From the NCBI GenBank assembly GCA_963738345.1, contig CAVTWI010000002.1, positions 5,518,001 to 5,582,000 on the forward strand: 64,000 bases of DNA. Direction: 5' to 3'. Positions 1-8,051 of this stretch are shown here, piece after piece. The notes under the pieces were generated by a model. It did no database searches, was not told where the DNA came from, and worked only from the letters and a program-made list of their open reading frames with translations. The translations under genes were made by a program, and so were the position numbers. This DNA comes from Bog-159 sp963738345. Its GTDB lineage: Bacteria > Acidobacteriota > Terriglobia > Bryobacterales > Bryobacteraceae. How positions within the stretch are numbered: position 1 is the stretch's first letter; every line of letters begins with the position of its first letter.

Positions 1-2
1 AT

Positions 3-494
3 TTGAAAGGGCAAGTCACCGATCTCGACAAAGTAGGCAACACACTGCTCGAACTAAAGGATCTGGAATACCCGATCGGGTGGCTGGAAAACGGGGGGTA
101 TCTTACTCATCACAATATGGACGTGGTGGTTCTTTTTCAGTACGCATGGCCTCACATGACTGACGGACGGCGGCGGGAAGCGTCAATCGAAATCGCGAAA
201 ATGCTGCAGTGGTGTCTGAAAGATTCCGTTATGCCGGATGGCTCGTTCCGCGCGGGCACGGGTGGCGAAGATTCGCTCGAAGAGGACGAATACTTTGGGG
301 TTGCTTTCCTCGCCAGGGCAGGATATTTCGATGTTTCGAGGCGCTTCTGGACCGACCAACAGTTTCCGGAAGCGGAGACCGTGAGGCGGCGGCTGATCGA
401 TTTCATCCGCCGGCACAGAGCTTCGGGTGCGGTTGGCGGCGCGTATTACGAGAGCGCCCTTCGCGAATTGGGCGCGCCGGCGACGGCGAAATAG
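3..494 (+). CDS. C-terminal part of an unknown protein, cut by window edge
   Basis: This reading frame is open to the left edge, so the first codon seen (TTG) is probably not the real start and the gene is truncated by the window. The 163 residues are rich in aromatic and acidic residues, with a stretch reading GGYLTHHNMDVVVLFQYAWP followed by a DGSFRAGTGGEDSLEEDEYFG segment in which Gly, Asp and Glu cluster. Such patches are seen in alpha/alpha-barrel carbohydrate enzymes, but I cannot place it in a family. It converges on the minus-strand gene that ends at 538. Confidence 0.55.
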   Translation: MKGQVTDLDKVGNTLLELKDLEYPIGWLENGGYLTHHNMDVVVLFQYAWPHMTDGRRREASIEIAKMLQWCLKDSVMPDGSFRAGTGGEDSLEEDEYFGVAFLARAGYFDVSRRFWTDQQFPEAETVRRRLIDFIRRHRASGAVGGAYYESALRELGAPATAK

Positions 495-537
495 GGGCTT
501 CCGCGGGCGGTCGCCGCGTCAGCCCCACTGAGAGTTG

Positions 538-2199
538 TTAGTTAGTGCAGGGGCCGGACTTGTCGGAAATGACTGAGTCGTTCTTGGCCTTAATGAGCTT
601 CTCCACACAGGTGTTGTTGGTGGTGTTGGTTTGCAGATAGCGGCTTTCCTGCGATAGATCCTCACCCGTGATTAAATCCTGGGTATCGGCGCCGTTGAAG
701 GTCTGGGTAAGAGCAGTCGAGCTGCCTGGTCCGTTGGTGGAGGTATTGTAGACCTGCTGCACGGCAATGGTTTCATCTTCATCGCCATTCGACGCCGTAC
801 CGAGGCTGAGAGACACCTTCAAGGGATAGGAGTACTGCGTGGTTGTGACTTGATTGGAGCCGCCGGCAGCCACAGTCTTCGTAGAGCTTACGTTGGTTGT
901 TTGCTCATAGAGGTTCGAGATCTCCGTATACTTCTGAAAGTTGGAAAAGTCGACAGTCTGACTTAGCGTTGTAGTTACTTTTCCGTGCGACGTATTTACA
1001 TAGCCGGAGATGGTGAACTGGCGATCGGAAGTAACCTTGATGGTACCTACGGGCACTCCATTCGAATCGACGTTGATGTTTTCGGTTACTACCGGATTCG
1101 GGCCGCTGCCGAGGGTATTAGTGGTGGTGGCGCCTGTAACTGTGGTTGAGCCATGGTCTTCATAGACCAGTAGGGTAGCGGTGACGGCGAAGTAATCGTC
1201 GGCATTGTAGACGCTGAGCCCGACGGTGTGTGGCTGGCCATTGCTGAGTGTGGCGGCGAAGGGTGTGAGGTCGACGCGATAGGGAAGGAAGTTGAGGGTC
1301 TGGACGCCGGGAATGGGAAGCCAGAGGTTAGGATCGATACCGCCGGTGTAGATCCACGGGTAGATGGGGGCCACGCCGGCGGGAGTGCCGTCAATGGTTA
1401 TTTCGGTTTCGCGAAACGCGGTATTGCCGCAGTCTTCCAGTTCGCCGGCGACGTCATTGGGGGCGCAACTCCACCAGAACTCGTCGTTACTCTGGCTCTG
1501 CGCGAAGACGTCGAGATAGGCGCTTTCGATGTTAGTGGGGAAGGTATAGGTTTGGGACAAGACCGAGGTGGTGGTATCCAGCGCAACGGCACCGCCGGGC
1601 GCATCGGGGTAAGGGTAGACGGCGTCGGCGACAACAGGTGCGGTGCCGCCCGCGGCTACGGGATAGAAGCTCAGCGTGGCAGTGCCGGAAATGACACCAG
1701 TGTACTGACTATTGACGAGATTGCCGAGATCGACCTCGCCGGGTTGGGAGGCGGTGAAGAGCGGAGTGTAATCGGTGAGATCGCGACTTACATTCCAGGT
1801 GGGGCCGAAGGTGGGATCGTCTTCGCGGGTGGTACCGAAATAGATGTTGACGTAGCCCAGCGAAATCTCCGCCGTGCGGTCATACTGGATGCCGGGCGTG
1901 ATCGCGAAATTGCCGTTAAACACCACTTTGGACCACGGTCCGGGGCAGGAGGGAGTGTAGGTAAAATATTGCGCGTTGAAATTGACGAATTGGAAATTGG
2001 AGAACAGGGTGACGGTACAGGGCGTTCCGGCAGGAGGTGCGGCCGCGTCCGACACGATAATGGAGTTGGAAGCGACTGGGGCTTTCATCACTCCGGCTTT
2101 GATTTTAAGTGAGCCAACGCCCGGTGTTTCGGCGAAGGCGGAAAGGGTGAGGACAAGGGACGCGCCGGCAAGCAGCACGAACGAAAAGGAACGAAGCAA
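538..2199 (-). CDS. Secreted PNGase A-like glycoamidase (peptide-N-glycosidase A family)
   Basis: Protein of 553 residues. It starts with a Sec signal peptide (MLRSFSFVLLAGASLVLTLSAFA) and is otherwise beta-rich. From about residue 58 it follows the pattern I know from almond-type PNGase A: TPCTVTLFSNFQF, a YDRTAEISLGYVNI block, WNVSRDLTDYTPLF, VDLGNLVNSQYTGV, then ESAYLDVFAQSQSNDEFWWS with its NDEFW core, FRETEITIDG and YTGGIDPNLWLPIPG. That family removes N-glycans by cleaving the glycan-Asn amide bond, and acidobacterial relatives active at low pH are known. Export implies action on external glycoproteins. The last ~150 residues, after the conserved part, are Thr/Asn-rich and unassigned. 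The next minus-strand gene upstream is also secreted. Family call is from memory of motifs, not an alignment. Confidence 0.78.
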   Translation of the reverse strand: MLRSFSFVLLAGASLVLTLSAFAETPGVGSLKIKAGVMKAPVASNSIIVSDAAAPPAGTPCTVTLFSNFQFVNFNAQYFTYTPSCPGPWSKVVFNGNFAITPGIQYDRTAEISLGYVNIYFGTTREDDPTFGPTWNVSRDLTDYTPLFTASQPGEVDLGNLVNSQYTGVISGTATLSFYPVAAGGTAPVVADAVYPYPDAPGGAVALDTTTSVLSQTYTFPTNIESAYLDVFAQSQSNDEFWWSCAPNDVAGELEDCGNTAFRETEITIDGTPAGVAPIYPWIYTGGIDPNLWLPIPGVQTLNFLPYRVDLTPFAATLSNGQPHTVGLSVYNADDYFAVTATLLVYEDHGSTTVTGATTTNTLGSGPNPVVTENINVDSNGVPVGTIKVTSDRQFTISGYVNTSHGKVTTTLSQTVDFSNFQKYTEISNLYEQTTNVSSTKTVAAGGSNQVTTTQYSYPLKVSLSLGTASNGDEDETIAVQQVYNTSTNGPGSSTALTQTFNGADTQDLITGEDLSQESRYLQTNTTNNTCVEKLIKAKNDSVISDKSGPCTN

Positions 2200-2267
2200 T
2201 GTTTAGGCTCCTAGAGTAAGATTCAGCTATTCTAGCATGGACCTTGATCACCCAAATTATAAACAGC

Positions 2268-3269
2268 TTAAGGCGTGCCAGCCAGGCCGTTCACTGTAAG
2301 AGGCGTGTATAAAATGGCCGCGCCGGAGGGATCGCTAATTCCCAGATGAACGATGGCCGACGTATCCGGCGCCAGGGGCGAACCTTGCGGAAGGGCGACA
2401 ACATAGGGGCTGCCGAGCGGCGCGTAGCATGTTGTGGGACCTGATTTGTTTACGAGACTTACCGCGCTGGGTAGGCCTTCCAAAATCAGATACACAGGGC
2501 CGGGTACGGCCGCTGTGCCGACGTTGGTCAAGGTGACATCTTGTGTGTATATCTTGGCGGCCTGATGGTAAATGATGGGGCCACTCGAAATCGCGAGACT
2601 TGCGGTAGGCAAGGCTTGGCAAGTACTAACAGTGAGGCCGGAGAAGACGGCGCGGCTTCCATTAGTGCCGTTGCCCTGGTTTCCAGTGTCGGTAATCGTC
2701 ACACTAGTGAGCGTTTGAGTGTGAAAGGCTGCCGGAAGGGCATACGCCTGACGGTCCAAGCGCTGGCCCAGTCCGTTTTGCCAGACCTGAGTGGTGGAAG
2801 TGTTATTGATCGTATTCGTATTGCCGTCCTGATTGTAGTCACGCACACTTACATCTCCGACTAGCGGCACGGTCTCGGTTGCGCCGTCGCTGCCTGTGAA
2901 TGTGACATAAAGGTAGGCGGCGGGGCCCGGCCAACCCCAGAACGTGTTCAGCAAGGTGAAGGCGGATGTGACACCATACACACCCACGGGTATAGTGACA
3001 CTGACCACGCCGGAGCCGAACTTCGCGGCGGCGGCCCCGTTCCAATAATTGTTGGGACCGGTTGGAATCGCGAGAGGGATGCCCCCGAAATTCTGGGGGC
3101 CGATTGGGAATGTAGATCCGTTGATGATAGAGGCGCCGCCGGGAGCGCCAGAAAATGTCCAGAGTTCGTTGGCCAGATGGCTGATATCGATGGGAATTTC
3201 GCCGGCGCGCGCTGAAGCGGCGGTTAATGCAATCGCGAGGAACGAACTGGGGAAGCCAGTAGTCTTCAT
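2268..3269 (-). CDS. Secreted protein of unknown function
   Basis: I choose the ATG at 3267-3269 because an AGGA-type ribosome site lies just before it and the protein then opens with a good signal peptide (MKTTGFPSSFLAIALTAASARAG); a longer in-frame start at 3407 would bury this signal. The mature part (about 310 residues) is rich in Gly, Thr, Ser and Asn and looks all-beta: a first half with repeated short strands around YLYVTFTGSDGATETVPLVGD, then a domain from about residue 220 containing VSTCQ and a TYTQDVTLTNVGTAAVPGPVYLILE-type Ig/CARDB-like stretch with two further Cys. No catalytic motif is visible. It is upstream of and in line with the PNGase A-like gene. Confidence 0.7.
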   Translation of the reverse strand: MKTTGFPSSFLAIALTAASARAGEIPIDISHLANELWTFSGAPGGASIINGSTFPIGPQNFGGIPLAIPTGPNNYWNGAAAAKFGSGVVSVTIPVGVYGVTSAFTLLNTFWGWPGPAAYLYVTFTGSDGATETVPLVGDVSVRDYNQDGNTNTINNTSTTQVWQNGLGQRLDRQAYALPAAFHTQTLTSVTITDTGNQGNGTNGSRAVFSGLTVSTCQALPTASLAISSGPIIYHQAAKIYTQDVTLTNVGTAAVPGPVYLILEGLPSAVSLVNKSGPTTCYAPLGSPYVVALPQGSPLAPDTSAIVHLGISDPSGAAILYTPLTVNGLAGTP

Positions 3270-3321
3270 ATTCCTGGGATTATACAGGTTCCTTAGGTCC
3301 GAGAGTGCGATAAGGTGAAGG

Positions 3322-3585
3322 TCAGAAATACCTTGATATGCCCGATCTGCCCCGCAGGGAGCATCGGAGATGCGTGGTGGCAAAGACTGCGTAGCGCGTA
3401 CGTGCATCGGTCTCGACGTGCTGATTTATGACGTTCAGAAGAGTGAAACGACAGAAGGGATTCTTCAGACTTATCCTTCCATAGGCTCTCTCACCAAACA
3501 CACTGAGCACCACCTGCGCGACCAAGAGGCTTTGTGAGACAAGTTTCGCGAAGAGCATCGCGGCCCGAGCTTGGCGGCGGGGCAT
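3322..3585 (-). other. Doubtful small reading frame
   Basis: An 87-codon frame with no visible ribosome site, no recognisable motif and a basic composition lies in the region upstream of the secreted gene. I list it only to say what this stretch holds; it is more likely chance than a gene. Confidence 0.15.
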
Positions 3586-3687
3586 CTATCATCGTTTGTT
3601 ACTGTTGTGTATTTGGCGCGTCAACCACTTCCTTACGGCCATGGCTGTGATTGAAGTCCTGACGCTGTATGAAGTCTGGACTCGGAG

Positions 3688-3897
3688 TCAGAAGCTATAG
3701 CGGAAGGCTAGCATGGCATGGGAATTACGGCGGTACTGGCCTAGGAAGTTGGATTGGTCGCCGCGGATGAGGGTGAAGGCGGCGGTGGCGCGCCTGTGCG
3801 CCCGGGGCTTGCGAGGATTCGAGTTTGGCCCATTCGCCTTTGCCATTTTGCCGTAGGCCGTTTCGAGGGCCACGCTGCGATTGGTGTCGATGGTGTA
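3688..3897 (-). pseudogene. Detached 3' end of the outer-membrane barrel gene (direct repeat copy A)
   Basis: About 210 bp here match the last 213 bp of the intact outer-membrane protein gene at 6831-7043, in the same orientation, at roughly 88% identity by eye. The encoded piece keeps YTIDTNRSVALET, AFTLIRGDQS, FLGQYRRNSHAML and the terminal FRYSF before TGA at 3688-3690. Homology stops at about 3897 and nothing further upstream resembles the rest of the barrel. It is either a displaced 3' end left by integration of the 3.9-6.8 kb block or a relic of a decayed paralogue. Confidence 0.85.
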
Positions 3898-4337
3898 ACG
3901 CTCCATCGACTTCGCGCCCCAAGGGGACTCACCCGCGCCGTGATGTCCAGCACCACTATCCACGACCGGAAGTCCACCTTGCCGCGTTTCAGGGTAAGAC
4001 TTTTGCTCTCGTCGTCGTAACGAAATGTTTTCCCGAAACCGACGGGCAATTCATCGCGTATGAAACAGAGCTCCAGCGGATCATCGCAGACCTGGACAAT
4101 CCCACCCCGCAGGCTGGATCGCGGACCTGCGCGGCAACGTGGGCGGGCAACAGTTGGCCGATGGTTGCCGGTATGGGCCCGGTGCTGGGTTAAGGTGATC
4201 ACATCGGGGCGTTTTTCACGCTGAATGCCACAAATATCGTAATGGGACTATTTCGTGGCGGTTACGGTAGGGAAGCGTTTGGGATGCCGGCGGTCATCGT
4301 TGGGAGGGGGATTGGCAGGCGAAAGATAGGGTATAGC
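3898..4337. other. Non-coding or decayed stretch beside the repeat copy
   Basis: No convincing gene. On the minus strand a run around 3960-4100 reads like a protein piece (LELCFIRDELPVGFGKTFRY then DDESKSLTLKRGKVDFRSW), but it has no clear start and runs out of frame into the barrel relic, so it may be gene debris. I could not name a family. Confidence 0.4.
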
Positions 4338-4405
4338 CTATTTAAATAGAGTTTATGATAGGTTTTAGTCTATTAGACTAGGATATTATATAGGCTGTAA
4401 CCTAT
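4338..4405 (+). promoter_or_regulatory. Three-palindrome operator/promoter region of the mobile mystery pair
   Basis: This AT-rich stretch, unlike its GC-rich surroundings, holds three palindromes in front of the XRE gene: CTATTTAAATAG (4338-4349), TAGTCTATTAGACTA (4366-4380, 7-bp arms) and ATAGGCTGTAACCTAT (4390-4405), the last running into the start codon. A TATTAT at 4384-4389 could be the -10 element, giving a leader of only a few bases, and no Shine-Dalgarno is seen. The layout fits autoregulation by the helix-turn-helix protein encoded next. Binding itself is inferred. Confidence 0.6.
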
Positions 4406-4859
4406 GAACAAAGCGCGGAAAAGTAAACAGGCCCGGGTAGGCCTCGATAAACGTTTTGGAGAACTGGGTCCAGCGAACCGCTATACGCCTCCTCCGCGCG
4501 GGTGGATCAAGGCAATCAGGGAGGGCCTGGGCATGACGACAGCGCAGTTGGGGCAAAGGTTGGGAATTAAGCAGCCCTCGGTAATTGAGTTGGAGCGATC
4601 GGAGGCCACAGGCACTATCGCATTGGCTACATTACGACGGGTGGCCGAGGCGCTCGATTGTACCCTTGTTTATGCGCTGGTGCCGAACAAGCCCCTGGAG
4701 GCTACGGTCCGCGAGCGCGCTCGCCTCTTTGCGGGCAAGCGCCGCGGACCGGTGGAGCACTCGATGCTGTTGGAAGGCCAGCAGGTAGAGAAAGAGGATT
4801 CTGAAGCGCGGCTCGATGAGATCGTGCGCGAGACCAACCCACGTCTGTTTTGGGACTAG
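4404..4859 (+). CDS. Mobile mystery protein A-like XRE-family regulator
   Basis: 151 residues. A helix-turn-helix of the XRE type spans about residues 35-85 (WIKAIREGLGMTTAQLGQRL, then GIKQPSVIELERSEATGTI), followed by the ALDCTLVYALVPNKPLEA segment and an acidic/basic tail. This arrangement, with a Fic gene immediately downstream, is what is called mobile mystery protein A. It probably acts as repressor and perhaps antitoxin for the partner. The downstream gene begins 3 nt after its stop, so the two are co-transcribed. The low-GC control region ahead of it suggests recent transfer. Confidence 0.85.
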   Translation: MNKARKSKQARVGLDKRFGELGPANRYTPPPRGWIKAIREGLGMTTAQLGQRLGIKQPSVIELERSEATGTIALATLRRVAEALDCTLVYALVPNKPLEATVRERARLFAGKRRGPVEHSMLLEGQQVEKEDSEARLDEIVRETNPRLFWD

Positions 4860-4862
4860 GCG

Positions 4863-5447
4863 GTGAGCGATTTATTTGAAGAGTTAGCGGACGCCACGCC
4901 GCTGACGCCGGAGGAGAGGCGGGATTTGATGCCCGCGCATGTCGCCTTTCGTAGCGAGTTGAACGCCGCCGAACAGGAGAACATTGCGCGCGCGCATGAT
5001 TGGGCGCTGGGCCGGCGCCGTGATCCTCTGACGGAGAAATTCATCATGGACCTGCACAAGCGCATGCTGGGCGAGGTTTGGAAATGGGCGGGGAGATTTC
5101 GTAAGAGCGAGCGCAATCTGGGAATACCGTTTTACGAGATCCCCGTGGCGGTGCGGCAGTTGCTGGAAGATGCGCAGGTGTGGATCGAGTGCAAGACGTA
5201 TCCGGTCGACGAGATCGCGGTTCGCTTCCATCACCGGCTGGTGCAGATTCATCCGTTCGCGAATGGCAACGGGCGGCACGCGCGGCTGATGGCCGATCTT
5301 CTGGTGATGCGGTTGGGTGCCGAGCGGTTTTCGTGGGGAAGCGCGAACTTGCAGGACGCCGGCAGGATGCGCCGGAGGTATATTGCGGCGCTTCAGGCTG
5401 CGGATAATCATGACATTGGTTTGCTGGTGGAGTTTGCGCGGTCGTGA
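4863..5447 (+). CDS. Mobile mystery protein B-like Fic/Doc-family protein
   Basis: 194 residues, GTG start 3 nt after the XRE gene. The Fic core is clear: HPFANGNGRHAR at about residues 131-142, preceded by the VWKWAGRFRKSERNLG flap region and helices rich in Arg and Glu. Fic enzymes transfer AMP or another phosphate-bearing group to target proteins. The canonical motif is HxFx(D/E)GNGRxxR; here the acidic metal-binding position is Asn (HPFANGNGR), a variant I also associate with this subfamily. It therefore may be weakly active or use another donor. Together with the upstream regulator it looks like a toxin-antitoxin-type cassette. Confidence 0.85.
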   Translation: MSDLFEELADATPLTPEERRDLMPAHVAFRSELNAAEQENIARAHDWALGRRRDPLTEKFIMDLHKRMLGEVWKWAGRFRKSERNLGIPFYEIPVAVRQLLEDAQVWIECKTYPVDEIAVRFHHRLVQIHPFANGNGRHARLMADLLVMRLGAERFSWGSANLQDAGRMRRRYIAALQAADNHDIGLLVEFARS

Positions 5448-5530
5448 GGGCGGCGCCGAAGTATGCGGCGTCAATGACCGAGAAATTCTGGGTGTGGACA
5501 ATCGAGAATGGTCGCAACGAAAAAGGGCGA

Positions 5531-5578
5531 GGAGTTCGTGGCCCTAGAGATTCAGCGCTTCTGACGTGCACGAACTCC
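5531..5578. repeat. Perfect 10-bp inverted repeat at 3' ends of convergent genes
   Basis: GGAGTTCGTG (5531-5540) and CACGAACTCC (5569-5578) are perfect complements separated by 28 nt, straddling the stop codon of the minus-strand gene that ends at 5552. There is no T-run, so it is a poor intrinsic terminator, although it sits between convergent genes. Confidence 0.4.
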
Positions 5579-6343
5579 GTTTTGAAACGCTTTCGAAAGC
5601 TCGGCAAGTTGACGCCGTTCCGCGGCGGGATAGACGACGATGAAACGTTCCGAGAACGGTGCAAAGTTCACATCCAGAAATTCGTTCGGTATTCTGCCGC
5701 CCACAGTGAGGCTGAACGTAATTCCCGGAATCGTGAACATATGCGAATGGAATCCGTCCTCATTGTGCGAAATGGGGTTCAAAGCCCATTCGATCATTAA
5801 GTCTTCGATCCCAACCATAACGGCTAGCGTCATGTGATCCGGGAACGGTGTCTGGTCAAGGAGGAACGTGCGAATGGACTCGGTGTACGGCCCCAGGTTT
5901 ATGCTTATTCGACGCTCACCGAAACGCCATGAGTGTGCCCCCGCTCGCCAAAACATGCTCATCGCAAAGTACTCAAGAGAACGGGTATCTATTTCGGGGA
6001 TTCTCGAAGCGGCATAGATGAGGATGTCCTTATCAGCGTAGTACGGCGGTGTCTGTTCGAGAATCTCTCGCAACGGAAATATCTTCCCGGCCCGGTAACA
6101 ATTCGCTAGGACCCAGCGCTCGCCGTTCTGCTGAAACCGCTGTTCGCATGATTCACAGAGAAGATAGTCTCTTGTCTGCGCGGCTGTCTGGTTGTAAAAA
6201 CCGTAGCCAAACGTAAGCGGGTGGCGGTTCTTCTGCTGTTTTACCGAGAGCAAAGTCTTATACATCGCTTTCGGTAATAAGTGGCTATTACACAACAATG
6301 CCCTTTGCCGGCAAAGCCTGCATTGTTGGAATGGGCGAGTCAT
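5552..6343 (-). CDS. Treble-clef (HNH-like) zinc protein of unknown function
   Basis: 263 residues. The N-terminus reads CRLC at about residues 8-11, then NSHLLPKAMYK, and later LLCESCEQRF at about residues 60-70. Paired CxxC motifs around an SH(I/L)(I/L)PK stretch are typical of a widespread but poorly described family with an HNH-like treble-clef zinc fold; whether it cuts DNA is unknown and the second half has no recognised motif. Base composition is lower in GC than the flanking exporter operon. It sits inside the repeat-flanked block with the Fic pair, so an accessory role (defence or mobility) is possible but unproven. Confidence 0.65.
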   Translation of the reverse strand: MTRPFQQCRLCRQRALLCNSHLLPKAMYKTLLSVKQQKNRHPLTFGYGFYNQTAAQTRDYLLCESCEQRFQQNGERWVLANCYRAGKIFPLREILEQTPPYYADKDILIYAASRIPEIDTRSLEYFAMSMFWRAGAHSWRFGERRISINLGPYTESIRTFLLDQTPFPDHMTLAVMVGIEDLMIEWALNPISHNEDGFHSHMFTIPGITFSLTVGGRIPNEFLDVNFAPFSERFIVVYPAAERRQLAELSKAFQNGVRARQKR

Positions 6344-6601
6344 AAGTGCAATGACGCATTACTTCGTGGGGCACGAGCTTTTATCAATTATAGGCGACTT
6401 GGTCAGGATTTATCACAACCGTTCAGTTGCAGTAATGATATGCGCCAAAGTTCAAACCGCTTACAGTCATCTGGGTCGAATTCACGCCTATTTTGGATAT
6501 TGATGTAGTTGAGGAGATCAGTTGTCACTTACGACGAGTCTTTGAGGGCGCCGGGTGCTGTGGGGAAGCGCCCCCGACGCAACGGTTCCGCTTCGGTAAA
6601 A
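6344..6601. other. Intergenic stretch without a recognised feature
   Basis: Together with the truncated frame that follows, this makes about 490 bp without an intact gene. It has a slightly AT-rich core near 6370-6510 that could hold the promoter of the minus-strand treble-clef gene, but I see no clear -35/-10 pair and no repeat other than the start of the barrel gene copy at 6830. Confidence 0.4.
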
Positions 6602-6817
6602 TCAAACGGCGGCGAAAGGCGATCGGCTATCCCGGAGCAGAATTGGCTCCATTAATTGCAAGTCGTCGGCGAAGATTGGTGTATTGAGAAAGCGGCGATC
6701 ATCTTCTACCCAAGCTGGTATAGTCAGTCCCCAGCGTCGTGCCAAGTGCTCTCCTACAGCGCCAACATAGGAATCGAGCGGCTGGCGCCCCGAGATTCGC
6801 GGTGGGGCGTCTGTCAT
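6602..6817 (-). pseudogene. Truncated small gene of a conserved hypothetical family
   Basis: 71 residues. GRQPLDSYVGAVGEHLARRW, then GLTIPAWVEDDRRFLNTP and LLRDSRSPFAAV resemble the start of a small family in which an ...IPAW..(D/E)..RFL... pattern is followed by a ...RR.NIF(V/L) end. That expected end is missing: after ...SPFA the frame stops, and a neighbouring frame gives RRLILPKRN, so the gene seems frameshifted. The family assignment is weak. It is the gene nearest the right-hand repeat copy. Confidence 0.35.
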
Positions 6818-6830
6818 CGCTGAAGACCAG

Positions 6831-7043
6831 TCAGAAGCTATAGCGGAGGGCTAGCATGGCGTGGGAATTGCGGCGGTACTGGCCCAGAAAATCGGATTGG
6901 TCGCCGCGGATGAGGGTGAAGGCGGCGGTGGCGCGCCAGTGGGCGCCCATGGCTTGCGAGTATTCGAGTTTGGCCCATTCGCCTTTGCCGTTTTGCCGTA
7001 GGGCAGTTTCGAGCGCCACGCTGCGATTGGTATCGATGGTATA
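6831..7043 (-). repeat. Direct repeat copy B (3' end of barrel gene)
   Basis: This is the in-gene copy of the ~210-bp block also found at 3688-3897. The two copies are in the same orientation and bracket about 2.9 kb that contains the Fic pair and the treble-clef gene. Confidence 0.85.
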
Positions 7044-8051
7044 GCCGGCGCGGGCCAGGAAGGCGCGGGTGAGCCCACGGTCGGGCGCGAAGTCGAAGAT
7101 GGAGCGGTGCTCGGTGACGGCTTGTCCGGCGTAGCCGCCGATGAAGAACCATTCGCCGGCCTGGCGTTCCAGTTGGACCACGAAGAGGGCATACTCGTCC
7201 TCCGTTTTGGTGGTGGAAGTGAAGTAGGCGGCTTCGGCTTTTACGGTCACCCCTTTCAAGGGAATGGCGGCATCGCCCCCGTACATGCGCATTTGCGGAT
7301 AGTAGCGCTGGACATCGACCGCGGGCGGCTGGGGGGCTTGAAAATTGAAGAGCGGCAAATTGTTATGGCCGTCGTAGAACGAAAGTGAATACTCGGCCAC
7401 GCCGCCGATGTGGTTCCAGCGCGCGCCGAATTGCGATCCGCCGGGAAACGCGGGCGGCTGTTCGTCAAGCTGGATGCCGGGCGGCACGTTGCTCCAGCGC
7501 TGGTTAAACAAGGGCACGCGGCTCGGGGTGAAAAGCGGAACCCACACCAGGTCGATGGTATTGGACTGACCGCCGTAGGTGGCGCGGACGGCGGTGATGG
7601 CCAGGAAATCGCTATCGACGACGGAGAGATAATCCTGCGGGGCGAAGCGATCGGTGGGATTCAGGATATCGGCTTTACCCCAGCGGACGAACTGTTTGCC
7701 CAGGACCAGCGTGAGCTTTTTCTTCGAATAGGTGGCGTTGAGTTGGCGAACTTCGAAGGACGGGCGGCGGCGCTGACGGTCGTCCCAGGAAAGTTCCCAG
7801 GCACGATCGACCTGCTGGTGGGTGTCGGTACGGGCGTCGATGCCGCCGGCGAATTGCCAGTCCGCATTTAGCTTGTAGAAGGCTTCGTAGCGGAAGAGCG
7901 CTTCGCCGATGGCTTGTCCGCTGTCGTTAGGCGCGGTTTGGGGGTAGCCGACGAAATCGGTTTCGAGGAATCCGCGCTGGGTGAAACTTTGCGCCGCTGC
8001 TGCCGCGCATGCCAGCAAACAGAAAGCGGCGCCCAGAAACCGGATGGTCAC
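6831..8051 (-). CDS. Outer-membrane beta-barrel protein of an ABC exporter operon
   Basis: 406 residues with a signal peptide (cleavage after ...ACAAAAAQS) and a terminal Phe (LALRYSF), as expected for a BAM-inserted barrel. The alternating aromatic strands, LVLGKQFVRWGKADILNPTD and FAPQDYLSVVDSDFLA are reminiscent of DUF1302-type outer-membrane proteins. It starts with GTG at 8049-8051, overlapping the TGA of the upstream gene (GTGA), so translation is coupled. It is last in a four-gene transcript with ATPase, FtsX-type permease and LolA-fold protein, suggesting it is the outer-membrane end of that pathway. Its last 213 bp are duplicated at 3688-3897. Confidence 0.8.
   Translation of the reverse strand: MTIRFLGAAFCLLACAAAAAQSFTQRGFLETDFVGYPQTAPNDSGQAIGEALFRYEAFYKLNADWQFAGGIDARTDTHQQVDRAWELSWDDRQRRRPSFEVRQLNATYSKKKLTLVLGKQFVRWGKADILNPTDRFAPQDYLSVVDSDFLAITAVRATYGGQSNTIDLVWVPLFTPSRVPLFNQRWSNVPPGIQLDEQPPAFPGGSQFGARWNHIGGVAEYSLSFYDGHNNLPLFNFQAPQPPAVDVQRYYPQMRMYGGDAAIPLKGVTVKAEAAYFTSTTKTEDEYALFVVQLERQAGEWFFIGGYAGQAVTEHRSIFDFAPDRGLTRAFLARAGYTIDTNRSVALETALRQNGKGEWAKLEYSQAMGAHWRATAAFTLIRGDQSDFLGQYRRNSHAMLALRYSF

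Noticed and set aside
1228..2112. 294-codon open frame on the plus strand
   Set aside because: Antisense of the PNGase A-like gene, Gly/Val/Asp-rich without motifs.
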